Counted from the first letter of the stretch, positions 1 to 8,732 are shown. The stretch is 64,000 nt of DNA from Hyphomicrobiales bacterium (GCA_900471925.1 UCGV01000028.1:168205-232204); one strand, 5' to 3'. Notes: generated from the letters alone by a model not told the origin. Numbers and translations: made by a program.

Positions 1-43
1 ATCCCGGCGTGGAATGGGCTTCGGCTGCGGCGCTCTTACAGGA

Positions 44-874
44 TCAGATTTCGACGAGCTGATTGTCGCGTGCGGCAAAGGCGCCGGCAAAGGCGGCTTG
101 CGCCTCGCTCTCCATGACGGCGAGCTGTTCATCGGTGCGCGAGGGCGCATGATGAAACAGCGCGAAACGCTTTGCGCCAGCCATTTTCGCAAGCTCTGTG
201 CCATGCTGCCAGGTGGAATGGCCAAACCCTTTGAACCGCTGCATCTCGTCTTCGTTATAGGTGCAGTCGTAGACGACGAGATCGGCGTCCTTCATCATCT
301 CCAGTGCGACCGGGTCATAGGTGCCTGGAATATGCTCGATATCATAGATCAGCGCTACGGTGCGGCCGTTCCAGTGGATGCGATAGCCGATCGCGCCGCC
401 CGGATGGTTCAGCATGTAGGTCTGCATCTCGACGCCCTTATGCGGCGTCAGCGTCTGGCCCGCGTGAAAATCGCGGAAATTCATGGTCGCCTGGCAGATA
501 TCGGTTTTCACCGGGAACCAGGGCGGACTGATGAACTGCTCCACCATTTCGCGCGTACTCATCTTGCCGTCCAGATGGCCGGACCAGATGTTGACGTTGA
601 TCGACGGATAGTAGATCGCCTTGAAGAAGGGCAGGCCGATAATGTGGTCGTAATGGCAGTGACTGAAGAAGAGATCGACATCCCGGACATTGTCGGCAAG
701 TAGCGACAGCCCGGCCTCCCGCAGGCCCGAGCCTGCGTCGAAGATCATCCGGTGCTCGCCGCAGCGGATTTCAATGCAGGAGGTGTTGCCTCCATATCGG
801 TCGAATTCCGGGCCTGATACGGGAATGCTTCCCCGGACGCCCCAAAATTTTACCTGAATCAGATCGTTACTCAT
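44..874 (-). CDS. MBL-fold metallo-hydrolase
   Basis: A 276-residue metallo-beta-lactamase-fold hydrolase. The zinc motif SHCHYDH lies at residues 71-77, an Asp-containing YDIEH motif near 178, and a late FHHAPSRTD segment supplies a further His. The N-terminus (KFWGVRGSIP) is typical of the subgroup related to phosphodiesterases and RNase Z-like enzymes, often annotated as beta-lactamase domain protein. No signal peptide is present, so it should act in the cytoplasm. The substrate is unknown. It is transcribed leftward, away from the PHO-box operon, and the 43 bases to its left hold nothing recognisable. The family assignment is firm; the function is not. Confidence 0.85.
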   Translation of the reverse strand: MSNDLIQVKFWGVRGSIPVSGPEFDRYGGNTSCIEIRCGEHRMIFDAGSGLREAGLSLLADNVRDVDLFFSHCHYDHIIGLPFFKAIYYPSINVNIWSGHLDGKMSTREMVEQFISPPWFPVKTDICQATMNFRDFHAGQTLTPHKGVEMQTYMLNHPGGAIGYRIHWNGRTVALIYDIEHIPGTYDPVALEMMKDADLVVYDCTYNEDEMQRFKGFGHSTWQHGTELAKMAGAKRFALFHHAPSRTDEQLAVMESEAQAAFAGAFAARDNQLVEI

Positions 875-1189
875 TTTCCTTCAAACCGGTTTTTCCCGCT
901 TCGTCATCGTAGTCACCATCGATCGCGGTGCGAAGCTGCAGAATTCCACGGGTTTGCCTGTATCTCCTCGCAATCTTCCAAGGGCTAGCCGAAGAAGAAG
1001 TAGATTTTCCTAAGCAATCGGCTTTTGGCTCAGAATGCAAGCCGGTATGGTTTGTTTTCTGTAAACCTACCGGAATAAGCGAGGTCGCGACATTTCCGCG
1101 GATCGTGCATCTTAAATGGTTGCGCACGACCGAAAATGCAAATCGCCCGTTTTGGGCGGGACGGCCAGCATGTCCGTTTGCCGGAGATA

Positions 1190-1229
1190 TTGTCACAAAA
1201 CTGAAATAAATCTGTCGCAAAGCTGTCAT
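1190..1229 (+). promoter_or_regulatory. Tandem PHO box (four 11-bp PhoB repeats)
   Basis: Four 7-bp units start at 1190, 1201, 1212 and 1223, exactly 11 bp apart: TTGTCAC, CTGAAAT, CTGTCGC and CTGTCAT, separated by AAAA, AAAT and AAAG. The last pair (CTGTCGC-AAAG-CTGTCAT) is a near-consensus PHO box; the first pair is a weaker second box. A possible -10 (CTAAAT, 1239-1244) lies at the spacing expected for a PhoB-activated promoter, about 40 bp before the ATPase start. This predicts induction of the transporter operon at low phosphate. Confidence 0.75.
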
Positions 1230-1240
1230 CCGGGGTGCCT

Positions 1241-1273
1241 AAATGTCGCCATACTTTCTTTAAAGCGACATTT
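1241..1273. promoter_or_regulatory. 9-bp inverted repeat around the predicted transcription start
   Basis: AAATGTCGC (1241-1249) and GCGACATTT (1265-1273) are perfect reverse complements separated by 15 bp. The repeat sits between the PHO boxes and the ATPase start codon. A third copy of GCGACATTT occurs at 1087-1095. It may be an operator for a second regulator or a 5' UTR stem; no known consensus was recognised. Confidence 0.4.
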
Positions 1274-1282
1274 GGTCTGCCC

Positions 1283-2359
1283 ATGAACGCCCCCTCAATT
1301 CGATCGTCTTCTGCCGTGGCTGCGGCGGGTCTGGAATTGAGCTATGGCCCGACACGGATTCTCAAAGGTATTGATTTTTCTCTGGAAAAGGGAAAGACGT
1401 TGGCATTGCTCGGGCCGTCGGGTTGCGGCAAGACCACGCTGCTGAGGCTGGTTGCCGGCCTGCTAGCACCGACCGGAGGTTCCGTTTCCATTGCCGGTAC
1501 GATGGTTGCCGATGGGGCGAGCGGTGCCTTCGTTCCCCCGGAGCGGCGCGGGCTCGGCATGGTCTTTCAGGACTATGCGCTCTGGCCTCATCTCACGGTT
1601 GGCGGGAATGTCTCCTTTCCGCTTGAAATGCGCGGTGTCGGCAAGGCCGATCGCCATGCACGAACGATGCGGGCACTCGAGCGCGTCGGCCTGTCCGCCT
1701 ATGCCGACCGGCGGCCGAGCGATCTTTCAGGTGGCCAGCAGCAGCGTGTGGCGATCGCGCGCGCCATTGTCGCCGAGCCGCAACTTATCCTTTTCGACGA
1801 GCCGCTTTCCAACCTTGACCGCGAACTGCGCGAAAACATGGTTGGCGAGCTTGCCGAACTCATCTCCACGCTCGGCCTGACGGCGATCTACGTGACGCAC
1901 GACCACAGCGAGGCGCTGACGCTTGCCGACGAAGTCGCGGTCATGCGCTCGGGCCTGATCGAACAGCTTGCGTCGCCTGACGACCTGATCGAACGGCCGG
2001 CAACTCCGGAGGTCGCCGACTTTCTAAGGCTTGGCTGTCTTGCCGATATCGAGCGGCGCGGACCTACCTGGCATTTCAAAGGCAGCGATATCGTCCTGTC
2101 CGAAGCCGAGGGTGTTGCAGGCAACAGTGCCCGCGTCCTGATACCGGTCGCATCGATCTCGGCCAATGAAATCTCGGCTGGTCGCCTTGCGGCGACTGTG
2201 CTGCGTTCGCAGTTTCGCGGCGATGGGCATCTGGCCAATGTTTCGCTCGCCGGCCTGCCGGGACTGGAGTTGCAGGTGCTGAGCCGTGCCAAGTTGCGCG
2301 CCGGCGAGACGATCGGTCTTTCGATCGACACAGCACAGATCCGTTGGTTTCAGCAGTAA
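1283..2359 (+). CDS. ABC transporter ATP-binding protein (AfuC/FbpC/PotA-like)
   Basis: ATPase of a binding-protein-dependent importer, 358 residues from the ATG at 1283. An in-frame upstream start at 1235 would run through the inverted repeat and is less likely. Motifs in order: Walker A GPSGCGKTT, Q-loop FQDYALWPH, signature LSGGQQQRVAIARA, Walker B LILFDEPLSNLD and the switch HD in VTHDHSEA, then a C-terminal TOBE-like domain of about 110 residues. This architecture is shared by iron(III), polyamine and 2-aminoethylphosphonate importers. It is first in the operon with the binding protein and fused permease, and the PHO boxes lie directly upstream. Confidence 0.9.
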   Translation: MNAPSIRSSSAVAAAGLELSYGPTRILKGIDFSLEKGKTLALLGPSGCGKTTLLRLVAGLLAPTGGSVSIAGTMVADGASGAFVPPERRGLGMVFQDYALWPHLTVGGNVSFPLEMRGVGKADRHARTMRALERVGLSAYADRRPSDLSGGQQQRVAIARAIVAEPQLILFDEPLSNLDRELRENMVGELAELISTLGLTAIYVTHDHSEALTLADEVAVMRSGLIEQLASPDDLIERPATPEVADFLRLGCLADIERRGPTWHFKGSDIVLSEAEGVAGNSARVLIPVASISANEISAGRLAATVLRSQFRGDGHLANVSLAGLPGLELQVLSRAKLRAGETIGLSIDTAQIRWFQQ

Positions 2360-2388
2360 ATACCCATCCACAGAGGAGAAGTTGGTAC

Positions 2389-3348
2389 ATGTTTAAGTCT
2401 TTGAAGAGCATCACTTTTGGCGTTGTCGCCGCCGCCCTGATGGCCGGCGTCGCCCATGCCGATGTCACCGTTTACACCGCTGGTCCGCAGAGCCTGATCG
2501 ACAAGCTGTCGGCCGGCTTCACCAAGCAGACCGGCGTCAAGGTCAATGTTTTCCAGGCGACGACCGGCAAGGTCATGGCCCGTATCGAAGCCGAAGCCGC
2601 CAACCCGGTTGTCGACGTCGTCATCTCGGCCTCCTGGGATACGGCAAACGATTTTGCCAAGCGCGGCTGGCTCGTCAACTATGCTAGCCCGAACGCTGCA
2701 AAGGTTCCTGACTTCTTGAAGTCCGAAGGCGCTGTTGCACAGGGTATCTCGGCTCTCGGCATCGTCTGGAACTCCAAGAGCGGCACGCCGAAGCCTTCCG
2801 AATGGGCTGACCTGACGAAGCCGGAATACAAGGATCTGGTCAACATCCCGGACCCCGCACAGTCGGGCTCCTCCTTCGAACTGACGGCTGCTCTCGCAGG
2901 CCAGGACGACTGGAAGCTCTTCAAGGACCTGCAGGCCAACGGTGCAATCATCGCCGGTGCGAATGCCGACGCCCTCAACCCTGTTCTGCAGGGTGCAAAG
3001 GCCGTAGTCTTCGGCGCCGTCGACTACATCGCTCTCGCTGCCCAGAAGAAGGGTGAGAACATCGAAGTCGTATTCCCGAAGTCCGGCACGGTCATCGCGC
3101 CGCGCCCGGCCATGATCATGAACTGGTCCAAGAACCAGGACGACGCCAAGAAGTTCATCGACTACATGCTGTCTGACGAAGGTCAGGCTCTTGTTGCCGG
3201 CGAAATGCTGATGCCGTCGCGCACCGACGTTGCCGCCAGCCGTCCGCTGATCAGCGACCTGACGCTCCTGAAGTACGACACGGCTGCTGTCTACGGCAAG
3301 CGCAAGGAAACGCTGAAGACATTCGCCGATCTCTACGGCGCCAAGTAA
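2389..3348 (+). CDS. Periplasmic substrate-binding protein (iron/aminoethylphosphonate-type family)
   Basis: A 319-residue binding protein with a Sec signal peptide ending near AHA-DVT (about residue 24). The start at 2389 follows a GAGGAGAAG ribosome site. It resembles the AfuA/FbpA/PotD-like class (YTAGPQSLIDKLSAGF, then PADP-like segments and a GEMLMPSRTDV C-terminal region). Ferric-binding FbpA proteins bind metal through adjacent tyrosines. Here the equivalent region reads GAVDYIAL, with a single Tyr and no YY pair. Together with the PHO boxes this makes a phosphorus compound such as a phosphonate a better substrate guess than iron. That is inference; annotation by best hit would probably say iron. 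Confidence 0.85.
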   Translation: MFKSLKSITFGVVAAALMAGVAHADVTVYTAGPQSLIDKLSAGFTKQTGVKVNVFQATTGKVMARIEAEAANPVVDVVISASWDTANDFAKRGWLVNYASPNAAKVPDFLKSEGAVAQGISALGIVWNSKSGTPKPSEWADLTKPEYKDLVNIPDPAQSGSSFELTAALAGQDDWKLFKDLQANGAIIAGANADALNPVLQGAKAVVFGAVDYIALAAQKKGENIEVVFPKSGTVIAPRPAMIMNWSKNQDDAKKFIDYMLSDEGQALVAGEMLMPSRTDVAASRPLISDLTLLKYDTAAVYGKRKETLKTFADLYGAK

Positions 3349-3359
3349 GGTCAAGATTG

Positions 3360-5039
3360 ATGAAAGGAAACGGCATCGGCGGTACGGCTCCGGCCGCCTG
3401 GCTGGCAACAGCGGGTCTTGTTCTCGTCGTCGCCGTTCCCTTCATCGCGGTGGTGCTGCAAGGCATCTTCCCCGAACTCGGGCAGGGCTCGTTTGCGAGC
3501 CCTTTTTCCTCTCTCTATGCGACGCTTGCCGATAGCTCGCTGATCCGCATGGGCGGCAACACTATCCTGCTCGGCTGCTGCGTGGTGCTCGCCTCGGCGC
3601 TGGTTGCCGTGCCGCTCGGCGTTTTTCGCGCCCTCTACAGAATTCCCTTCGCTCCTCTCTGGGACCTGCTTCTGCTCGTGCCCTTCATGATCCCGCCCTA
3701 TATCGCCACACTCGGCTGGATCATGACATTGCAGCCGCGCGGTTATCTGCAGCAGCTTGCGGGCTTTAACCTCGCGCCCTTCCTGTTTTCGATCTTCGGC
3801 ATGACACTCGTCATGGCATTCAACACTTTCCCGGTCGTCTATTTCGCGGTGTCACGCACGGTCGAGGCCGTCGGCGCGCGTTATGCCGATGTCGGGCGCG
3901 TCTTCGGCGCTTCGCCGGCGCGGGCCTTCTGGCGCATTACGCTGCCGCTTTCGGCGCCGGGCCTGACCGCAAGCCTCATGCTGGTCTTTGCCGCTGCGAT
4001 CGAGGAATACGGTACGCCGGCTGCACTTGGCCGCCGTGCAGGCTTCCAGGTACTGGTGACCGGCATCGATCTTCGCGTCACCGATTGGCCGATCGATCTG
4101 CCTGGCGCGGCTATCCTGTCGCTGGTGCTGGTCGCCATGTCGCTTGTCACCTTCCTGCTGCAGCGCTGGATTCTCGCGCGCCGCTCCTATCAGACGGTCG
4201 GTGGCAAGCCGACGGCTAGGGATAAGCGGCCGCTCGGTGCTCTGAAAGTGCCCGTGATGATCGCTTTCACCGTTGTCGCGTTTCTCGCGACTGGCGTACC
4301 GCTGCTGGCAATTCTCGCGACAGCATTGGCCCGGACCATTTCCGGCGGCCTTTCCTTCGACAATGTCAGCCTCGATAATTTCATGGCGGTGTTCGGCAAC
4401 AGTGCCGGCGCCGTCACGGCGCTGGTCAACAGCTTCTCCCTCGGCATCGGTACGGCGCTGATAACGGGGCTGATCGGGGTCACCGCCGCCTATACGGTGG
4501 TGAAGACGAAGATTTCCGGCCGCACGGCAATCGATGTCATGACCATCCTGCCGAATGCCCTGCCGGGTATCGTCGTCGCTGTCGGCCTCATTCTAGCCTG
4601 GAACATGCCGGGCCTGCCGTTCACGCCCTACAACACCGCTTTCATCCTGTTGCTTGCGTACTGCTGCATTCTGCTGCCGCAGCCGGTGCGCTACACCACG
4701 GCAGCCTTTCAGCAGATCGGCGACAATCTGGAGGCCGCAGCCCGCGTCTGCGGCGCCAGCGGCGTCACTGCCTTCCGCCTCATTCTGCTGCCGCTCGTCT
4801 TTCCGAGCCTTGCTTCGTCCATGTTGTTGGTTTTTGCGCTCGCCTCGCGTGAGCTCGTCGCCTCTGTCGTCGTCGCGCCCGTCGGCATGCAGACGATCGC
4901 GACCTTCATCTGGCGGCAATTCGAGCAGGGCTCGATCGGCCTAGGCATGGCCATGGCTTTCATTGCCATCTGCATCACGACGCTGCTGCCGCTGATCCTT
5001 ATGGCGCTGATGCGGCGAGGAAATATGGTCGCGGATTGA
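3360..5039 (+). CDS. ABC transporter permease, two fused permease domains
   Basis: A 559-residue inner-membrane permease made of two consecutive binding-protein-dependent transport domains with about twelve hydrophobic segments. Each half has an EAA-type cytoplasmic loop: EAVGARYADVGRVFGASP near residue 165 and EAAARVCGASGVTAF near 460. This FbpB/PhnU-like fused form is usual for this transporter class. It starts 11 bases after the binding-protein stop; the TTG at 3357 is an alternative start one codon earlier. It closes the three-gene operon. No clear terminator follows. Confidence 0.9.
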   Translation: MKGNGIGGTAPAAWLATAGLVLVVAVPFIAVVLQGIFPELGQGSFASPFSSLYATLADSSLIRMGGNTILLGCCVVLASALVAVPLGVFRALYRIPFAPLWDLLLLVPFMIPPYIATLGWIMTLQPRGYLQQLAGFNLAPFLFSIFGMTLVMAFNTFPVVYFAVSRTVEAVGARYADVGRVFGASPARAFWRITLPLSAPGLTASLMLVFAAAIEEYGTPAALGRRAGFQVLVTGIDLRVTDWPIDLPGAAILSLVLVAMSLVTFLLQRWILARRSYQTVGGKPTARDKRPLGALKVPVMIAFTVVAFLATGVPLLAILATALARTISGGLSFDNVSLDNFMAVFGNSAGAVTALVNSFSLGIGTALITGLIGVTAAYTVVKTKISGRTAIDVMTILPNALPGIVVAVGLILAWNMPGLPFTPYNTAFILLLAYCCILLPQPVRYTTAAFQQIGDNLEAAARVCGASGVTAFRLILLPLVFPSLASSMLLVFALASRELVASVVVAPVGMQTIATFIWRQFEQGSIGLGMAMAFIAICITTLLPLILMALMRRGNMVAD

Positions 5040-5124
5040 CCGCACTCGAAAATGGTTCCACAGCGCTTGTCTCGCGCGAAGATTGCTGAGATAATTTCGA
5101 TGGTGAACCTTGGAGTGCAAGATA

Positions 5125-5322
5125 ATGACACTCGTGGAGATTCTCATCGGACTTGCAGCGGGCGTCACGCTGATCGCTTCAGCCGTTTCGGTGTCATTGT
5201 TCGGAAATACTGTCTGGCAAAAGCTTTTTCCCGAAGCAGGGTATCCCGCTCACGAGACTCACATCGGCAATAGCTATGAGGGCGGATACCATTGCGATGG
5301 TGGTGCTCATGGCGACAACTGA
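5125..5322 (+). CDS. Small single-pass membrane protein with His/Gly-rich tail
   Basis: Unrecognised small protein of 65 residues. The ATG at 5125 is preceded by TTGGAG at a suitable distance. Residues 1-25 form one hydrophobic segment (LVEILIGLAAGVTLIASAVSV). The C-terminal third is polar and rich in His, Gly and Asp (HETHIGNS, YHCDGG). It stands alone between the transporter operon and the convergent SDR gene. The hydrophobic helix plus ribosome site support expression; function is unknown. Confidence 0.5.
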   Translation: MTLVEILIGLAAGVTLIASAVSVSLFGNTVWQKLFPEAGYPAHETHIGNSYEGGYHCDGGAHGDN

Positions 5323-5324
5323 CC

Positions 5325-6092
5325 TCAAAGCGAAGCGGTAATCCCGCCATCGACCATCAGCATATGGCCATTCACGAAGGACGATGCGTCCGATGCGAGG
5401 AAGACGGCTGCCCCCACCAACTCTTCAACGTTGCCCCAGCGACCGGCCGGCGTGCGCGTCTCTAGCCAGGCGGAAAATTTTGGATCGTCGACAAGCGCCT
5501 GGTTGAGCGGTGTCTTGAAATATCCAGGCGCAATGGCGTTGACCTGCAGTCCATGCTTGGCCCAATCGGTCGCCATGCCGCGGGTGAGGTTGCGAACGGC
5601 GCCCTTGGTTGCAGTATAGGGCGCGATATTCGGTCGGGCGAGTTTGGCCTGGACGGAGGCAATATTGATGATCTTGCCTTGGCCTCTGGCGATCATCGCC
5701 TGGGCCACCGGCTGACTGACATAGAAGACGCTGGAGACATTGGTTCGGAAAAGCTCGTCCCACTTTTCGACGGGGAACTCTTCCAGTGGCGTGCGGAACT
5801 GCATGCCGGCATTGTTGATGAGAATATCGATCTGGCCGATTTCCGCTTCGATATAGGCGATCGCCGAACGGGAGGCTTCGGAGTCGGTGACATCGAAGGC
5901 GGCGCTGACGGCGTGGCCCTTGTGCTCGCGGATTGCCTGGGCAGCGGCTTCGGCTTTCTGGGCGTTGCGGCCATTGATGATGACGGAGGCGCCATGTTCG
6001 GCAAGGCCGAGCGCCAATGCATAGCCGATGCCTTGGCTGGAACCTGTCACCAGCGCACGGCGGCCGGAAAGATCGAAGAGCGGAAAGGTCAC
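5325..6092 (-). CDS. SDR oxidoreductase, gluconate 5-dehydrogenase-like
   Basis: A 255-residue short-chain dehydrogenase. The GTG at 6092 is chosen because it follows a CAGGAGT ribosome site by 7 bases and gives the typical FPLFDLSGRRALVTG N-terminus; an upstream ATG at 6122 lacks such a site. Cofactor motif TGSSQGIG lies near residue 18, NNAG near 95, and the catalytic YTATKG near 160. The opening and overall sequence fit the gluconate/2-keto-D-gluconate dehydrogenase group (IdnO/Gno). It lies 62 bases downstream of pcaB on the same strand and might be read with it, but the substrate link to the pca pathway is not obvious. Confidence 0.8.
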   Translation of the reverse strand: MTFPLFDLSGRRALVTGSSQGIGYALALGLAEHGASVIINGRNAQKAEAAAQAIREHKGHAVSAAFDVTDSEASRSAIAYIEAEIGQIDILINNAGMQFRTPLEEFPVEKWDELFRTNVSSVFYVSQPVAQAMIARGQGKIINIASVQAKLARPNIAPYTATKGAVRNLTRGMATDWAKHGLQVNAIAPGYFKTPLNQALVDDPKFSAWLETRTPAGRWGNVEELVGAAVFLASDASSFVNGHMLMVDGGITASL

Positions 6093-6154
6093 GGGATCAC
6101 TCCTGAAATCAACGCCTCTCAATAGCCGGTTTTACCGCACCGGCGCAAAGGCGA

Positions 6155-7201
6155 TCAGCTTGTCCCTAGACGCTTGATATTGCCAATCAGTTCCGCGGCC
6201 AGCCGCAGTGATGCCGCGGTTGCCATGGCCATCTGCGGGAGGACAAGCCATTCGAGCGTCCATGCGGCACCCGAGCGTTCCTGCTCATGGACGAGCGAAT
6301 GATGGATGGCCGAAATCTGTGTGGCGTTGAAGCGGGCAAGGGCAACCAGCGTTTCGGCAGCAACCGGATTCTGCTTGTGCGCCATGGCTGAGGAGGCGCC
6401 GCCGCCCGCAAGCTCGATTTCGCCGCCGGCTTCGGCAAGCAGCGCGATGTCCTGCCCGAATTTGCCGAGGCTGCCTGAGATCAGCGAATAGAGATTGGCG
6501 AGATCGGCAATGCGAGTGCGCCGGCTCTGCCATTGCGGTTCGTCGGTCAGTCCCAGTTCCTGCGCCAGCGAACTGCGCACGGCGCCGGCTTCCGCACCGA
6601 GCTTTTCGAGCGTGCCGGCGGCGCCGCCGAACTGGATCGGAAAGACCTGCTCCGTCAGCCGGTCGCGATAGGTCTCCAGCGGAATCCGCCAGGCGGCGAT
6701 ACGGTCGGCGGCGGTAATCGGGATGGCCGCTTGCATGCGGGTATGCCCCATCAGGATGTTGGCACCGAATTGTCGCTCGAGCCCGGCTAGGCCGGTGACG
6801 ATCGCATGCAGGCGTCCGCCGAACAGGAAGGTCACGGATTTCAGCCGCAGCATAAGGCCGGTATCGATGGCATCCTGGCTGGTCGCGCCGAAATGAACGT
6901 GCTCGGCGGGTTCGCCGCCGACTGCTCTTCTGAGTTGCTTGACCAGATCGGGAATGACGACCCCATCCCTTGCCGTCGCAGTCTTCAGGCTCGCGATGTC
7001 AGGGATAAAACCTGCGCATGTTTCACGAATCTTTCGGGCTGCTTCGGCGGGAATGACCCCATGTGCCGCCTCGGCGCCGGCGAGGGCCGCCTCGAACGAT
7101 AGGATTGCCCTGATGTCGGCTTCGGCCGAGAAGTAGGCGCCAATTTCAGCATCGCCGAGCAGGCCGGAGAGGAAAGGATGGTCGAAGGGGGATGTGGCCA
7201 T
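6155..7201 (-). CDS. pcaB: 3-carboxy-cis,cis-muconate cycloisomerase
   Basis: A 348-residue member of the fumarase/aspartase superfamily that converts 3-carboxy-cis,cis-muconate to 4-carboxymuconolactone in the protocatechuate branch of the beta-ketoadipate pathway. The superfamily signature GGASSAMAHKQNPV lies at about residues 265-278. The protein matches the short rhizobial PcaB (about 350 residues) rather than the longer pseudomonad enzyme. The ATG at 7201 (MATSPFDHPFLSGLLGD) is preferred over a start ten codons upstream. Unlike the tightly packed pcaDCHG genes it is separated from pcaG by 158 bases containing a palindromic repeat. Confidence 0.93.
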   Translation of the reverse strand: MATSPFDHPFLSGLLGDAEIGAYFSAEADIRAILSFEAALAGAEAAHGVIPAEAARKIRETCAGFIPDIASLKTATARDGVVIPDLVKQLRRAVGGEPAEHVHFGATSQDAIDTGLMLRLKSVTFLFGGRLHAIVTGLAGLERQFGANILMGHTRMQAAIPITAADRIAAWRIPLETYRDRLTEQVFPIQFGGAAGTLEKLGAEAGAVRSSLAQELGLTDEPQWQSRRTRIADLANLYSLISGSLGKFGQDIALLAEAGGEIELAGGGASSAMAHKQNPVAAETLVALARFNATQISAIHHSLVHEQERSGAAWTLEWLVLPQMAMATAASLRLAAELIGNIKRLGTS

Positions 7202-7224
7202 GTAGCATCTCGTTTTGTGGCGGC

Positions 7225-7267
7225 CCTTCATTCGCCTGCCGGCACCCTCTCCCTAACGGGAGAGAGG
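7225..7267. repeat. Palindromic intergenic repeat (REP/RIME-like)
   Basis: CTCTCCC (7247-7253) and GGGAGAG (7258-7264) pair around a TAAC loop. A CCTGCCGGCA segment precedes the hairpin at 7235-7244. This combination resembles the short palindromic elements scattered between genes in rhizobial genomes. It lies in the pcaG-pcaB gap. Only this copy was noticed in the window, so its repeat nature rests on general knowledge. Confidence 0.5.
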
Positions 7268-7359
7268 ATTGATGGCTTAGCCGTATCGTGTTTCCTGTCC
7301 GCCAGGAGCTCGCAGGATGCGGGGACGCTACTCGCGCAGCGCCCCACTCACAAGCCCGT

Positions 7360-7971
7360 TCAGATATCCAGGAACACCGTTTCCTTCGGTCCCTGCAGAT
7401 AGATATCGAAACTCAGCTTCACGCCGTCGCGGGCGGCAACCAGCGTTGCCACACGCTCGCGATGTTCGATGCGCGAGAGAATAGGGTCCGCCGCATTGGC
7501 TTCCTGTTCATCCGGAAAGTACATGCGCGTGTGCAGGCCGATATTGATGCCGCGCGCCACGATCCAGAAGGTGATGTGCGGGGCCATCTTGCGGCCGTCC
7601 TTGAAGGGCACCTTGCCGGGCTTGATGGTCTCGAAACTATAGACCCCATCTTCGGCGCGGGTGGGGCAGCGGCCCCAGCCGGTAAAGTTCGGGTCGGCGG
7701 TGCCGCGCATTTCCGAGGGGCTGTTGTAGAGACCGGCACTGTCTGCCTGCCAGATCTCGATGACGGCATCGCGCACCAGTGCGCCGGCGCCGTCGAAGAT
7801 GCGGCCGCTGACGGTGATGCGTTCGCCGAGCGTCTTGTCATTGACCATCTGCGTGCCGAGATCGCTGTCATAGACGCCGGTGATGTCGCAGAAATTCGGT
7901 GTCAGGCCGATATGCACATAGGGGCCGGCGGTCTGGGACGGGGTTTCCTTGAGGTAGCCGAGTTCCTGCAT
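7360..7971 (-). CDS. pcaG: Protocatechuate 3,4-dioxygenase alpha subunit
   Basis: A 203-residue alpha subunit of the intradiol ring-cleaving dioxygenase. It contains the intradiol core ITVSGRIFDGAGALVRDAVIEIWQAD and a late APHITFWIVARGINIGLHTRMYF segment. In the segment equivalent to the beta-subunit HIHF motif only one His remains, as expected because the iron is held by the beta subunit. It starts one base after the pcaH stop, indicating translational coupling and an equimolar heterodimer. Confidence 0.95.
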   Translation of the reverse strand: MQELGYLKETPSQTAGPYVHIGLTPNFCDITGVYDSDLGTQMVNDKTLGERITVSGRIFDGAGALVRDAVIEIWQADSAGLYNSPSEMRGTADPNFTGWGRCPTRAEDGVYSFETIKPGKVPFKDGRKMAPHITFWIVARGINIGLHTRMYFPDEQEANAADPILSRIEHRERVATLVAARDGVKLSFDIYLQGPKETVFLDI

Positions 7972-7972
7972 G

Positions 7973-8722
7973 TCAGTTCCCCTCCAGCTTGTTTTCGAAC
8001 ATGGTCGAACGGCGGCCGCGCAGCACGATATCGAACTTGTAAGCGCGGCTGTCCATCGGGATCGTGTTGCCCCAATCCATCGGCGCGATCAGTTGCTCGA
8101 TCGCTGCCTTGTCCGGGATCGTGCCGACGATCGGACATTTCCAGATCATCGGGTCGCCCTCGAAATACATCTGCGTGATCAGGCGCTGCGAGAAGCCGTG
8201 GCCGAAGATCGAAAAATGGATATGGGCCGGACGCCAGTCGTTGACGCCGTTCGGCCAGGGATAGGCGCCGGGTCGGACGGTGCGGAAATGATAGCGACCG
8301 TCCTCGTCGGTGACGAAACGGCCGCAGCCGCCGAAATTCGGGTCGATGGCGGCGAGATAGGTTTCCTTCTTGTGGCGGTAGCGACCGCCGGCATTGGCTT
8401 GCCAGAATTCCACCAGCACACCGGCTTGAGGCCGTCCGCGCTCGTCGAGTACCCGGCCATGCACGATGATGCGCTCGCCGATGGCGCTTTCGCCGGAACG
8501 GGCGAAATTATGGATCAGGTCGTTATCCATCTCGCCGATCATCGAATGACCGAAGACCGGGCCGGTAATTTCGGAGATCGTGCCGTCGAGCGACAGCAGC
8601 GCGCGTTGCGGCGAGCGCAGAACGGAGGTCTTGTAGCCCGGCGTTAAGGCCGGCGAATGCCAGGCACGGTCGCGGGCAAAGAAGGCCCCTGTTTCTGGCT
8701 TGCGGTTCGGTAAGTCGGACAT
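7973..8722 (-). CDS. pcaH: Protocatechuate 3,4-dioxygenase beta subunit
   Basis: A 249-residue catalytic subunit that cleaves protocatechuate to 3-carboxy-cis,cis-muconate using non-haem Fe(III). The four expected ligands are visible: Tyr115 (GRYRH), Tyr154 (AYPWPNG), and His167 and His169 (RPAHIHF). The ATG at 8722 gives the usual MSDLPNRKPETGAFFARDRAW N-terminal region; longer in-frame starts run into pcaC. It lies 10 bases after the pcaC stop. Confidence 0.96.
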   Translation of the reverse strand: MSDLPNRKPETGAFFARDRAWHSPALTPGYKTSVLRSPQRALLSLDGTISEITGPVFGHSMIGEMDNDLIHNFARSGESAIGERIIVHGRVLDERGRPQAGVLVEFWQANAGGRYRHKKETYLAAIDPNFGGCGRFVTDEDGRYHFRTVRPGAYPWPNGVNDWRPAHIHFSIFGHGFSQRLITQMYFEGDPMIWKCPIVGTIPDKAAIEQLIAPMDWGNTIPMDSRAYKFDIVLRGRRSTMFENKLEGN

Positions 8723-8732
8723 AATCTCCCCC

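Noticed and set aside
2350..3408. Long minus-strand frame opposite the binding-protein gene
   Set aside because: The plus-strand gene has a signal peptide, family motifs and operon context; the antisense frame has none.
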